Shown here: positions 55,779-63,989 of the stretch, piece after piece
Layout: the number at the start of each line of letters is the position of its first letter
How positions within the stretch are numbered: position 1 is the stretch's first letter
NCBI GenBank assembly: GCA_963792175.1
Contig: CAWBVG010000030.1
Location: 121,818-185,817, forward strand
DNA from: CAWBVG01 sp963792175
GTDB taxonomy: Bacteria; Acidobacteriota; Vicinamibacteria; Vicinamibacterales; CAVVIG01
DNA length: 64,000 nucleotides
Reading direction: 5' to 3'
Program-made: the position numbers and the translations under genes
The notes under the pieces: generated by a model
Database searches by the model: none
Seen by the model: only the letters and a program-made list of their open reading frames with translations
Told to the model about the DNA's origin: nothing

Positions 55779-57184
55779 GCATCGTCGTGATCGGCGCACT
55801 CGTAGCGCAGGCCTCTCCGCCTCCGCAGGCGCAGCAGCCACAGAACCCGCTCGCGCCGTACATCAAGGTCAACGCGCCTGTCGTTGCGCTGACGCACGTC
55901 CGGGTGATCGACGGCACCGGCGCGCCGCCGCGCGAAAACCAGACGCTCGTCGTTCGCGACGGCACAATCGCCAGCGTGGCTGCCGCAGACACAGTCGCGC
56001 CGCCAGCCGGCGCCACCGTCATCGACTTGACCGGCAAGAGCGTCATTCCCGGTCTCGTGATGATGCACGAGCACCTGTATTACTCGACCGGCCCCGGCGT
56101 CTACGGACAGCTCGGCGTCAGCTTTTCGCGTCTCTATCTCGCCGGCGGCGTGACGACGATGCGCACGGCCGGGAACACCAACGGGATCATGGACATCAAT
56201 CTGAGCCGTCGGATTGCCGCCGGCGAGATGCCTGGCCCGGCGATCGACGCGACCGCGCCATACGTCAATGGTCCGAGCCCGTTCCTCCAGATGCACGCGC
56301 TCAAGGGCGCCGACGAGGCCCGGCGCCACGTCGCCTATTGGGCCGACCAGGGATCGACGTCGCTGAAGGCGTACATGCAGATCTCGCGCGACGCGCTGAA
56401 GGCGGCGATCGACGAAGGACACGCGCGCGGGATGAAGGTCACCGGACATCTATGCTCGGTGACGTATGGCGAGGCCGCGGACCTCGGCATCGACAACCTC
56501 GAGCACGGCTTTTTAGCGGCCACCGACTTCGTCGCCGACAAGCAGCCCGACGTCTGTCCGGGTCAGGCGCGCGGTCAGCAGACCGTCGCCGCGATCGACG
56601 AGAACGGCGCGCCGTTCCGCGCGCTCGTTGCGAAGCTGGTGAGCAAGCGTGTCGCGCTCACGTCGACCCTGACCGTGTTCGAGACCTTCACGCCGGGACG
56701 GCCGGCGCCGCCGGGCCTCGACGTGCTGACGCCGTCGCTGCAGGACAGCTTCAAGCGCGCACAGGATCGAGTCGCCAACGCGCCGCAGTCGGTGTACCGC
56801 ACGCTGTTCCCCAAGGCGATGGCGCTCGAACGGGCGTTCGTGAAGGCTGGAGGTCTGCTCATCGCCGGCACCGATCCGACCGGGTCGGGCGGCGTCGTGC
56901 CCGGCTTCGCGGACCAGCGGCAGATCGAGCTTCTGGTCGAGGCCGGGTTCACACCGCTTGAAGCGATTGCGATTGGCACGTCGAACGGCGCCAAGTACCT
57001 GGGCCGCGACGCGCGCATCGGGACGATTGCCACCGGTAAACAGGCCGACCTCGTCGTGGTGGCCGGCAACCCCGCGGCGTCGATTGCCGACATCAGGCGC
57101 GTGGAAACGGTGTTCAAGAACGGCGTCGGCTTCGATCCCGCGAAGCTGATCGAATCGGTGCGGGGACAGGTGGGGGTCTGGTAG
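55775..57184 (+). CDS. Secreted amidohydrolase
   Basis: Exported metal-dependent hydrolase of about 469 residues. Short hydrophobic start (VGIVVIGALVAQASPPP). Barrel motifs: ALTHVRVIDGTGAPP, metal HxH in LVMMHEHLYY, Lys in SLKAYMQI, His in KVTGHLCSVT, His in DNLEHGFLA, Asp in IAGTDPTGSG. C-terminal IGTIATGKQADLVVVAGNP. The same class as the enzyme at 18.9-20.9 kb but without its large N-terminal domain. Start at GTG 55775 lies inside a tandem array and is uncertain; GTG 55787 is an alternative. Confidence 0.87.
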   Translation: MGIVVIGALVAQASPPPQAQQPQNPLAPYIKVNAPVVALTHVRVIDGTGAPPRENQTLVVRDGTIASVAAADTVAPPAGATVIDLTGKSVIPGLVMMHEHLYYSTGPGVYGQLGVSFSRLYLAGGVTTMRTAGNTNGIMDINLSRRIAAGEMPGPAIDATAPYVNGPSPFLQMHALKGADEARRHVAYWADQGSTSLKAYMQISRDALKAAIDEGHARGMKVTGHLCSVTYGEAADLGIDNLEHGFLAATDFVADKQPDVCPGQARGQQTVAAIDENGAPFRALVAKLVSKRVALTSTLTVFETFTPGRPAPPGLDVLTPSLQDSFKRAQDRVANAPQSVYRTLFPKAMALERAFVKAGGLLIAGTDPTGSGGVVPGFADQRQIELLVEAGFTPLEAIAIGTSNGAKYLGRDARIGTIATGKQADLVVVAGNPAASIADIRRVETVFKNGVGFDPAKLIESVRGQVGVW

Positions 57185-57186
57185 GG

Positions 57187-57276
57187 AGACGGGCGGGATG
57201 GGCTGGAAGGGCCGGACGGGCAGGATTCTGCAAGCGTTCCTGCCGTTCCCGCCCGTCCTGCCTATCCAGCCCCGGT
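57187..57276. repeat. Mirrored GGGCRGGA arrays at a convergent junction
   Basis: Left arm GACGGGCGGGATGGGCTGGA and GGACGGGCAGGA; right arm TTCCTGCCGTTCCCGCCCGT and CCTGCCTATCCAGCCCC. The arms are largely complementary, a GC-rich version of the mirrored arrays seen elsewhere. Confidence 0.75.
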
Positions 57277-58412
57277 CACTGACCCGCAGTGGACGTCTTG
57301 GCAGCCGCCGGCTTGAGAAGGAGCTTCTGGACCCGCCAGTTCAACAGCTCCGCGACGTAGATCTCGTTCTCGCTCGGGCAGGCGATTTCGTGAATCCAAC
57401 CGAACTGCTTCGCCTGATGGCCGGACTTGCCGAGCATGCCGAGGACCTTGCCGTCGAGGGAGAGCTTGTAGACGCGTCCGGGAAACGCGTCCGAGCTGTA
57501 CAGGTATTGCGTGCCCGAGGCGTTGGGAGGCGTGACGCAGATGGCCCACGGCGCGCCGGGCGCCATCGTGGCCGCGCCGGGAGGCGCGTCCGCCGCGAGC
57601 AGCCGAGCCACGTCCGGCTTCGCGCCCATCCATGGCTGCGCATCCGCGGGCACCGGCGCGTCGATCTTGATCTCGCGAACGAACTGGTTCGTCTTCGGAT
57701 CGATGACCTGGATCCGGCGGTTGCCGCGGTCGCCGACGTAGATGTTTCCTTTGGCGTCGTTGGCGATGGTGTGCGGCGTGTTCAGGTTGCCCAGCTTGCC
57801 GCCGCCCGGTTCGCCGAGTGACGCGACCCAGTCGCCATCCTTCGTGAATTTCGCGACGCGCGAGTTGATGTAGCCGTCGCTGATGTAGATGTTGCCCTCG
57901 GTGTCGAAGGCGACGTCGGTCGGCTGCCGGAACTGGCCGGGCACCGGCGGCCGCGGCGGGTTGACGCGTTCCCACGGCTCGGCCTTGTCCGACGCTTCCT
58001 TCTTCCGTCCGAACACCATCGTGACGTGGCCTTCGGGGTTGATGCGGACGATCATGTCCGAGCCCTTGTCGATGGCCCACAGGTTGTCGTCCTTGTCGAA
58101 GCGGACGGCATGCGCGTACGACCAGGCGTAGAACCCTTTGCCCACCTCGCGGAGGAACTTGCCGGTCTTGTCGAACAGCAGCACCTGCGAGGCGGTGGCG
58201 CCGTAGGCCGGACCGCCGGCGCTGTTCGATCGCGTGTAGACGGCGATTTCGCCTTTGGAATTGACCGCGATCCCCGACACCTCGCCGAGGTTCATGTCGG
58301 CCGGCAGCTTCAGGAAGTTGGGGACGGAATCGAAGGGGATTTCAGGAACCGGCTGCTGCGCGTAGGCGGTGGCAGCGGCGAGCGCAATCAGGGCGAAGAG
58401 GATTCTTTTCAC
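57276..58412 (-). CDS. Secreted NHL-repeat beta-propeller protein
   Basis: 378 residues with a signal peptide (ILFALIALAAATAYAQQ). A six-bladed propeller built from NHL-type repeats: GEVSGIAVNSKGEIAVYTRS, AHAVRFDKDDNLWAIDKGS, PTDVAFDTEGNIYISDGYIN, PHTIANDAKGNIYVGDRGN, IHEIACPSENEIYVAELLNW. Related proteins are called 6-bladed propeller or peptidylglycine amidating lyase-like; activity unknown. GTG 58412 has GAGGAG at good spacing and a TATACT box at 58438. Confidence 0.85.
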   Translation of the reverse strand: MKRILFALIALAAATAYAQQPVPEIPFDSVPNFLKLPADMNLGEVSGIAVNSKGEIAVYTRSNSAGGPAYGATASQVLLFDKTGKFLREVGKGFYAWSYAHAVRFDKDDNLWAIDKGSDMIVRINPEGHVTMVFGRKKEASDKAEPWERVNPPRPPVPGQFRQPTDVAFDTEGNIYISDGYINSRVAKFTKDGDWVASLGEPGGGKLGNLNTPHTIANDAKGNIYVGDRGNRRIQVIDPKTNQFVREIKIDAPVPADAQPWMGAKPDVARLLAADAPPGAATMAPGAPWAICVTPPNASGTQYLYSSDAFPGRVYKLSLDGKVLGMLGKSGHQAKQFGWIHEIACPSENEIYVAELLNWRVQKLLLKPAAAKTSTAGQ

Positions 58413-58437
58413 GGGGATCTCCTCAAAACAGGGCGGC

Positions 58438-58443
58438 AGTATA
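58438..58443 (-). promoter_or_regulatory. -10 box (TATACT) with normal leader
   Basis: TATACT on the minus strand, 25 nt before GTG 58412, with GAGGAG between. Leadered. Confidence 0.45.
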
Positions 58444-58465
58444 TCCTTACTGATCGAGGCGCCTC

Positions 58466-58855
58466 ATGCGATTTTTAGTCCGGCTGCTCATCAATGCGTG
58501 CGCGTTGTGGGTGGCGACCCAGCTGGTACGGGGTGTGACGTTCAACGGCGACGTGCTGCCGTTCCTCGGCGTGGCGCTGATCTTCGGTGTGATCAACGCG
58601 ACGATTCGGCCGGTTGCAAAAATCCTGACGTTCCCGCTCATCATCGTGACGCTGGGCATTTTCGCCCTCGTCGTGAACGGTCTGATGCTGTGGTTGACCA
58701 GCCGGTTGTCGAGTACGCTCGGGCTGGGCTTTCACGTCGACGGCTTCGCCGCCGCGTTCCTTGGCGCGCTCGTGGTCAGCGTGGTCAGCACGCTGCTGTC
58801 GCTCTTCGTGCGCGACACTACATCGTCGAGTAGCCGTGCTCCTGTGCGCGGTTGA
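58466..58855 (+). CDS. Phage-holin-family-4-like membrane protein
   Basis: 129 residues with four hydrophobic segments (LLINACALWVATQLV, LPFLGVALIFGVINATI, FPLIIVTLGIFALVVNGLML, FAAAFLGALVVSVVSTLLSL). The INATIRPVAKILTFPL segment is the hallmark of the family, which is widespread in chromosomes and not tied to phage. Role unknown. The last 38 nt overlap the convergent DsrE-like gene. Confidence 0.9.
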   Translation: MRFLVRLLINACALWVATQLVRGVTFNGDVLPFLGVALIFGVINATIRPVAKILTFPLIIVTLGIFALVVNGLMLWLTSRLSSTLGLGFHVDGFAAAFLGALVVSVVSTLLSLFVRDTTSSSSRAPVRG

Positions 58856-59459
58856 GCGCCACGATACCGGCCGGCACCTGGCGCGCGCTGTCGACGCGAT
58901 TGGCAATCAGCTGAGGATAGATATCGTCGGCCTTGCCGCCGATGCTGTCGGCGATGAGCCCGGCAATCGCGTGCGTCGAGAGATCGCACACCGTGAAGCG
59001 GACACCGCGCTTGGCCAGGTTGTTCAATGGCGTCTGGCGTGGATTGGCCGAACCAGGCTGCGACGTCTTCGGGTCGAGCCACTTCGCGCGCTTCGACAGC
59101 ACGACACCGTGCTTGGACCACATCGCGTCGGTAAAGGCGAACGGCGCCGCCTCGTGCCGCATGCCGATGATCAGCGCCAGGTCGCCCGGCTCGAGCGCGT
59201 AGCCGTTCTTGCTGCCCATGAAGTAATTGCCTGCGAACTGGATGGCGTCGGCAAGCTCTTCCGCGGTCGTGGTGTCGAAGAAGCATCGATGCTTCCCGGG
59301 AATCTCGTCGAACCAGTCGTCCTGCGAGTGACGCGCCGGTTGGAAGCGGCTGTCGGATCCTGATTGCGCCAGCGCGGAGGCCGATCCCAGCCCGAGCGCA
59401 GCCCCTAGCGCCGAGGTGCCGATCCCGAATCGCGACAGAAACGAACGGCGTGAACTCAT
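58818..59459 (-). CDS. DsrE-like Tat-exported protein
   Basis: 213 residues with a twin-arginine signal (SSRRSFLSRFGIGTSALG). The mature part has a DsrE/DsrF-like alpha/beta fold: LADAIQFAGNYFMG, DLALIIGMRHEAAPFAF, then RGVRFTVCDLSTHAIAGLIA with a conserved Cys and VPAGIVALNRAQEHGY. Sulfur-relay relatives use this Cys, but function here is unknown. It is divergent from the ergothioneine genes, which also handle sulfur. Confidence 0.75.
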   Translation of the reverse strand: MSSRRSFLSRFGIGTSALGAALGLGSASALAQSGSDSRFQPARHSQDDWFDEIPGKHRCFFDTTTAEELADAIQFAGNYFMGSKNGYALEPGDLALIIGMRHEAAPFAFTDAMWSKHGVVLSKRAKWLDPKTSQPGSANPRQTPLNNLAKRGVRFTVCDLSTHAIAGLIADSIGGKADDIYPQLIANRVDSARQVPAGIVALNRAQEHGYSTM

Positions 59460-59540
59460 GTGGACCTCGAGCGCATTTTACTACCGGCCACGGCGCTTTC
59501 ACTGAAGACACGCCAGCGGCTTTCGGGTCATGATGGCCTG

Positions 59541-60866
59541 ATGCCGGTGGACCGCGACGAGATGCTCGGCTGGTATCGCCGCAACCGCGCGCGCTCCCGC
59601 GCGCTCTTCGATCTGCTCGCGCACGATGCGTACTACCAGAAGCCGATCGCGCTGCGGCATCCCATCGTCTTTTACGAAGGACATCTGCCCGCCTTCAGTT
59701 TCAACACGCTCGTGAAGCGGGGGCTCGGTCGCCCGAGCATCGATGCCAGGCTCGAGGCGCTCTTCGCCCGCGGCATCGATCCGGAAGAGGCGGCCGAAGG
59801 CCGCGAGGCCGCTTGGCCCGACCGCGCCGTGGTCGAACAGTTTGCCGCCGAGGCCGACCGGCAGGTCATCGATGCGATCGCCCATGCGGACGTCGAGCAG
59901 CCCGGGCATCCGCTGCTCGATCGCGCCGAGGCGGTCTTTGCCATCCTCGAACACGAGGCGATGCACCAGGAAACCCTGCTCTACATGTGGCACCGGCTGC
60001 CGCTCGATCAGAAGCATTCACCGCCCGGCTACCGTCCCCGGGTGAGCGGTTCGCCGCCGCCGCACGAATGGGTCGAGGTGCCCGGTGGTTGCGCGACGCT
60101 GGGCGTCGAACGCGGCTCGATTCGATTCGGCTGGGATAACGAATTCCCGTCGGTCTCCGCCGCCGTCGAGCCGTTTGCGATCGAGCGCCACGACGTGACG
60201 AACGAACGCTTTCTCGAGTTCGTCGAGTCGGGCGGCTACCGACAGGAGCAATGGTGGACGCCGGAGGATTGGCAGTGGGTGCAGACCGAGCGCGTCAGTC
60301 ACCCGCTCTTCTGGGAGCGCGAGGACGGCGTATGGCTGTGGCGGGCGATGTTCGACCGCCTGCCGTTGCCGTTGTGCTGGCCGGTGTACGTCAGCCACGC
60401 CGAAGCGTCGGCGTACGCCCGCTGGCGCGGCGCACGCCTGCCGACTGAGGCCGAATTCCAGCGCGCCGCCTACGGGTCGCCCGAGGGCGAACGGCGTTTT
60501 CCCTGGGGCGACGCGGAGCCGACCCCGTCAGAGGGCGTGTTCGACTTTACGAGCTGGGATCCCGAACCGGCCGGCAGTCATCCCGCAGGGTCGAGCGCCT
60601 GGGGTGTCGAAGACCTCGCCGGAAACGGGTGGGAATGGACCGCGACGACCTTCGCACCGTTTCCCGGCTTCCGCGCGATGGCGTCGTACCCGGAGTATTC
60701 AAGCGATTTCTTCGACGGTCAGCACTTCGTCATGAAAGGGGCGTCTCCGGCGACCGCGTGTCAGCTGATTCGTCCGACATTCCGGAATTGGTTCCGATCA
60801 CGTTACCCATATGTCTATGCGACCTTTCGTTGCGTCAGGAGCGTCGCCAGCCAGCCTCGAACGTAA
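59541..60866 (+). CDS. egtB: EgtB-type ergothioneine sulfoxide synthase
   Basis: Non-heme iron enzyme that joins a thiol to the imidazole of trimethyl-histidine. 441 residues from ATG 59541 (GTG 59460 would add 27). The DinB-like N-terminal domain carries the iron ligands: His in VFYEGHLPAFSF and HxxxH in ILEHEAMHQETLLYM. The C-terminal FGE-sulfatase domain shows VPGGCATLGV, RHDVTNERFLEFVE, ARWRGARLPTEAEFQRAAYG, GNGWEWTATTFAPFPGF and TFRCVRSV. Followed by egtD with a 56-nt overlap. No egtA, egtC or egtE in the window, so the thiol donor cannot be told. Confidence 0.92.
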   Translation: MPVDRDEMLGWYRRNRARSRALFDLLAHDAYYQKPIALRHPIVFYEGHLPAFSFNTLVKRGLGRPSIDARLEALFARGIDPEEAAEGREAAWPDRAVVEQFAAEADRQVIDAIAHADVEQPGHPLLDRAEAVFAILEHEAMHQETLLYMWHRLPLDQKHSPPGYRPRVSGSPPPHEWVEVPGGCATLGVERGSIRFGWDNEFPSVSAAVEPFAIERHDVTNERFLEFVESGGYRQEQWWTPEDWQWVQTERVSHPLFWEREDGVWLWRAMFDRLPLPLCWPVYVSHAEASAYARWRGARLPTEAEFQRAAYGSPEGERRFPWGDAEPTPSEGVFDFTSWDPEPAGSHPAGSSAWGVEDLAGNGWEWTATTFAPFPGFRAMASYPEYSSDFFDGQHFVMKGASPATACQLIRPTFRNWFRSRYPYVYATFRCVRSVASQPRT

Positions 60867-61790
60867 GGCGTTTGCAGACGACGTCGCCTACTACCTGAGG
60901 CTCGATCCGAAGCAGCTGCCGTCGCGGTACCTCTACGACCCGCTGGGCTCGTCGCTCTTCGAGGCGATCTGTCACCTGCCGTGGTATTCGATCACCAGGG
61001 CGGAGCAGCGGCCTGCTGACGGCGCACGCCTCGGAGATTCTCGAGCGCTTCCCGTCACTGTCGACGATTGTCGAGCTGGGGCCGGGAAGCGGAGAGAAGG
61101 TGTCGCTGCTCGTGCGCGCCGCGCGGTCAACGGCGTCGCTGACCGTCCACCTCGTCGACGTGTCGGCAGCCGCGCTCGATCTCGCCACTCGGACGCTCAA
61201 CGCCTACGATCTGAAGGTCGAACGCCACCAGGCGTCGTACGAAGCGGGGCTCGAAGCGCTGTCACGCCGTCACGACCGGCGGACGCTGGTGCTGTTCCTC
61301 GGGTCGAACATCGGCAACTTCGATCCGCCGGGCGCCGCCGAGTTTCTGCGGACGATTCGCCGCGCGCTCCGGCCGGACGACGCGCTGCTGATGGGCGCTG
61401 ACCTGTTGAAACCGGAGCGCGACCTGCTGCTTGCGTATGACGACCCGCTCGGCGTGACCGCCGCCTTCAACCGCAATCTGCTCGTCCGCGTGAATCGCGA
61501 GCTCGACGCCGACTTCGACCTCGGCGCATTCGAGCACCGCGCGATTTGGAACTCGGTCGAATCGCGCGTCGAAATGCATCTGGTCAGCACGCGAACGACA
61601 ACGCGTGCGCATCGCCGGCTCCCGGCTGGACCTCACGCTGGAGGACGGCGAGACGATCTGGACCGAGAGCTCGTACAAGTACCGAGCCGAGGAGATCGTC
61701 GCGATGCTCGGGCGCGCCGGTTTTCGCGAGATCGATCAGTGGGTCGATGCCTCCGATGGGTTCGCACTGACGCTTGTCGCGGCGGCGTGA
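60811..61790 (+). CDS. egtD: L-histidine N-alpha-methyltransferase (two frame breaks)
   Basis: SAM-dependent enzyme that makes trimethyl-histidine (hercynine) for ergothioneine. Motifs: SRYLYDPLGSSLFEAICHLP and WYSITRAEQ near the N-terminus, SAM loop VELGPGSGEKVSLLVRA, VLFLGSNIGNFDPPGA, GADLLKPERDLLLAYDDP, WNSVESRVEMHLVS and ESSYKYRAEEI. The frame changes near 61010 and again near 61605; all conserved blocks remain in order, total about 325 residues. ATG 60811 lies inside egtB; ATG 60817 is alternative. A hairpin follows the stop. Confidence 0.9.
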
Positions 61791-61791
61791 C

Positions 61792-61825
61792 ACACAGGCG
61801 CGGCCGAAGAAATCAGCGCCTGTGT
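61792..61825 (+). terminator. Hairpin after egtD
   Basis: ACACAGGCGC (61792-61801) and GCGCCTGTGT (61816-61825), perfect 10 bp with a 14-nt loop, followed by ATTTC. Confidence 0.55.
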
Positions 61826-61903
61826 ATTTCAAGGGTACCTTGGTCGCGTCTACCACAAACGCCGCGCCCGGCAAGGGAAAGAAGTAGAAGCGGCGATTAA
61901 ACA

Positions 61904-61937
61904 GAAACGGCGGACCCTGACGGGTCCGCCGTTTCTA
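61904..61937. terminator. Perfect 15-bp intrinsic terminator
   Basis: AGAAACGGCGGACCC and GGGTCCGCCGTTTCT with loop TGAC. A/T runs at both feet allow it to work for the PEP-CTERM gene on the minus strand and for readthrough from egtD. Confidence 0.9.
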
Positions 61938-61975
61938 TTTGCCAGAGGGTCGGTGCTTCTCGAAATTGTTCTTGC

Positions 61976-62728
61976 TTAGCTGTTCTGCTTGCGTCGCGCG
62001 CGACGCCCCAGGAACGCGAGCCCTGAGCCAAGCAGGACCAGGCTCGCCGGTTCGGGAACCACATCCTGACTACTGCCGCCACCGCCACAGTCGTCGCAGT
62101 CCGTCAGACCTCCGCCGCCAGGCGACAAGATGCCCGCATTCTTTATCGCTCCAGTGCCTCCGTTGGCATCCAGAAACTGCGCCCGAAGGTTGACGTTCCT
62201 ACCCACCGCGAGCGGCGTTATGGCGTCGTCGAGATTGACGAAGAATTCCCATTCGAGCGCGTTGCCCGGCAGAACCGCACCATAGCTATCCGGGGGAACA
62301 CCGCCTGGGTCGCTCTGTGTGCACACTTCATTGGAATTGTTGGTGGAGCTCGTGCAGCTCCCAACGTTCCCGCTAATGTTATCGAAGAAGACTTGCCACG
62401 GCGTGCCCGTGCCCGGACTGCTCGTTAGAGTTGGCAGGCCACCTTCGTATCCACCTGGAGTGGCAACCTTATCGATGGTGAAAGAGACTTCGTCGACGTA
62501 CTTAGGGGCGGTGGCGTCGCCACTGATTCTTAGAACGAGGGTGTAGTCGTTGGGATCCGAACCGGTGAGGACTTCAGTGAAGGTGAGGCTCGCTTCGGTC
62601 ACCCCGGTCGGACACGTGGTATCCGGGGTTGCTCCACAGAAGTCGATCGTGAACGAGGACGCGTCAGCGGGCACGGTCCGAAGTGCTAATGCGCAGAGTG
62701 GTAGTGCAATTGCCAGAAATCTTCTCAT
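61976..62728 (-). CDS. PEP-CTERM sorting-domain protein
   Basis: Exported protein of 250 residues. Signal peptide (FLAIALPLCALALRTVPADA), a beta-rich body (FTIDFCGATPDTTCPTGV, DYTLVLRISGDATAPKYVDE), six or more Cys including TDCDDCGGGG just before the sorting tail VPEPASLVLLGSGLAFLG and the basic end RRARRKQ. Such proteins are cut and anchored by an exosortase and often accompany exopolysaccharide; no exosortase is in the window. Base composition is a little less GC-rich than neighbours. ATG 62728 is chosen for the signal peptide. Confidence 0.92.
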   Translation of the reverse strand: MRRFLAIALPLCALALRTVPADASSFTIDFCGATPDTTCPTGVTEASLTFTEVLTGSDPNDYTLVLRISGDATAPKYVDEVSFTIDKVATPGGYEGGLPTLTSSPGTGTPWQVFFDNISGNVGSCTSSTNNSNEVCTQSDPGGVPPDSYGAVLPGNALEWEFFVNLDDAITPLAVGRNVNLRAQFLDANGGTGAIKNAGILSPGGGGLTDCDDCGGGGSSQDVVPEPASLVLLGSGLAFLGRRARRKQNS

Positions 62729-62973
62729 TCGCTGGGGACCCTTCCAAAAAGGTACATGTCGTGTAACGGATTCGTAACTGACGGACAGCAAGCTGTGATC
62801 CGTTACCTCGACCGTCGAAACGATAGAAATCATTGAGGAACTGTGCATTTGGCTTGTCGGTGTGCGGAATCTAATCTGCCTGATGGAGGATTTCATTCCT
62901 TCTTTGATATGACTTTGGTGTCCTTCTTGTGACAGTCTGGGCGAGTTGCCGACGAAGTCGTTTCAACGAAGGG

Positions 62974-62979
62974 TAGAAT
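62974..62979 (+). promoter_or_regulatory. -10-like hexamer for the prs gene, leaderless geometry
   Basis: TAGAAT, 9 nt before ATG 62989, no Shine-Dalgarno. The 260-nt gap upstream (62729-62988) shows nothing else I can support. Confidence 0.4.
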
Positions 62980-62988
62980 CTGCCTCGC

Positions 62989-63924
62989 ATGAACCGGATC
63001 GTCGTCTTCAGCGGCAACGCGCACCAGGCGCTGGCCCGCGACATCTGCAAACGGCTGAAGACGCCGCTGAGTCCGGCAGCCATCAGCCGTTTCAGCAACG
63101 ACTGCGTGGGCGTCCAGCTTCGCGCCAGCTGCCGGGAAGCCGACGTGTTCATCATCCAGCCGCTGGTCCCACCGGTGCAGGAACATCTGGTCGAACTGCT
63201 GCTGATGCTGGACGCGGCGCGCGGCGCCTCGGCCGCGCGCATCACGGCCGTCATCCCGCACTACGCCTACGCGCGCTCCGACAAGAAGGATGCGCCTCGG
63301 ATTTCGATTGCCGCGCGTCTCGTCGCCGACCTGCTGTCCACCGCGGGCGCGAACCGCGTGCTGACGATGACGCTCCATTCCGCGCAGGTGCACGGGTTCT
63401 TCAGCGTGCCGGTCGATCACATGAACGCGCTGAAGGTGCTGGCGAAACACTTCCGGCGGAAGAACCTGCGCAATACGGTCGTGGTCTCGCCCGATCTCGG
63501 CAATGCGAAGCAGTCATCGCACTTCGCCCGGATGCTGGGGCTTCCGGTCGCCGCCGGCAGCAAGCGCCGCCTGAGCGACGACCGCGTCGTCCTCGACGCG
63601 ATCGTGGGCGACGTCGACGGCAAGAACGTCATCGTGCTCGATGACGAGATCGCCAACGGCGGCACGATCGTCGAAGTGCTGCAGCGGCTTCGCGAGCGGC
63701 GGGTCAAACGGATCGTGGTCGCCTGCACGCACGGGCTGTTCACCGGGCCGGCCATCGAACGGCTTCGCGCGCAAACCGACATCGAAGAGATCGTCACGAC
63801 CGACACGGTGCCGCTCCCGGCCGAGAAGCGCTTACCGAACATGACCGTCCTGTCGATTGCCCCGCTCCTGGCCGACGCCATCCGGCACATCCACCTCGGG
63901 CAAGTCGGTGAGCCGCCTGTTTGA
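62989..63924 (+). CDS. prs: Ribose-phosphate pyrophosphokinase
   Basis: Makes PRPP from ribose-5-phosphate and ATP, 311 residues. Family order is kept: VFSGNAHQALARDICKRL, SRFSNDCVGVQLRASCREAD, VFIIQPLVPPVQEHLVELLL, the ATP loop AVIPHYAYARSDKKD, VLTMTLHSAQVHGFFSVPVD, VVVSPDLGNAKQS and the PRPP loop NVIVLDDEIANGGTIVE. Several positions differ from the classical enzyme (DDEIANGGT instead of DDMIDTAGT; HYAYARSDKK instead of PYFGYARQDRK), so it belongs to a divergent class; still likely the same reaction. Confidence 0.92.
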   Translation: MNRIVVFSGNAHQALARDICKRLKTPLSPAAISRFSNDCVGVQLRASCREADVFIIQPLVPPVQEHLVELLLMLDAARGASAARITAVIPHYAYARSDKKDAPRISIAARLVADLLSTAGANRVLTMTLHSAQVHGFFSVPVDHMNALKVLAKHFRRKNLRNTVVVSPDLGNAKQSSHFARMLGLPVAAGSKRRLSDDRVVLDAIVGDVDGKNVIVLDDEIANGGTIVEVLQRLRERRVKRIVVACTHGLFTGPAIERLRAQTDIEEIVTTDTVPLPAEKRLPNMTVLSIAPLLADAIRHIHLGQVGEPPV

Positions 63925-63983
63925 CGGGACCGGGTAAATCAAGGGCGTCACCCGCCGGTCTCATGCGCTGTGTTTTGCGGTGC

Positions 63984-63989
63984 TATACT
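63984..63989 (+). promoter_or_regulatory. -10 box (TATACT) at the right edge
   Basis: TGCTATACT preceded by a T-rich stretch (TGTTTTGC). It probably serves a gene starting beyond the window. Confidence 0.45.

Noticed and set aside
54894..56046. N-terminal extension of the ABC binding-protein/permease frame
   Set aside because: The extension is antisense to the dehydrogenase and amidohydrolase genes; signal peptide and TACAAT fix the start at GTG 54861.
58466..58855. Prophage because of a holin-family protein
   Set aside because: This family is common in chromosomes and no other phage gene is near.
61791..61866. Short frame after egtD ending in Lys-rich TTNAAPGKGKK
   Set aside because: No start codon or ribosome site; it overlaps a hairpin and has no recognisable family.
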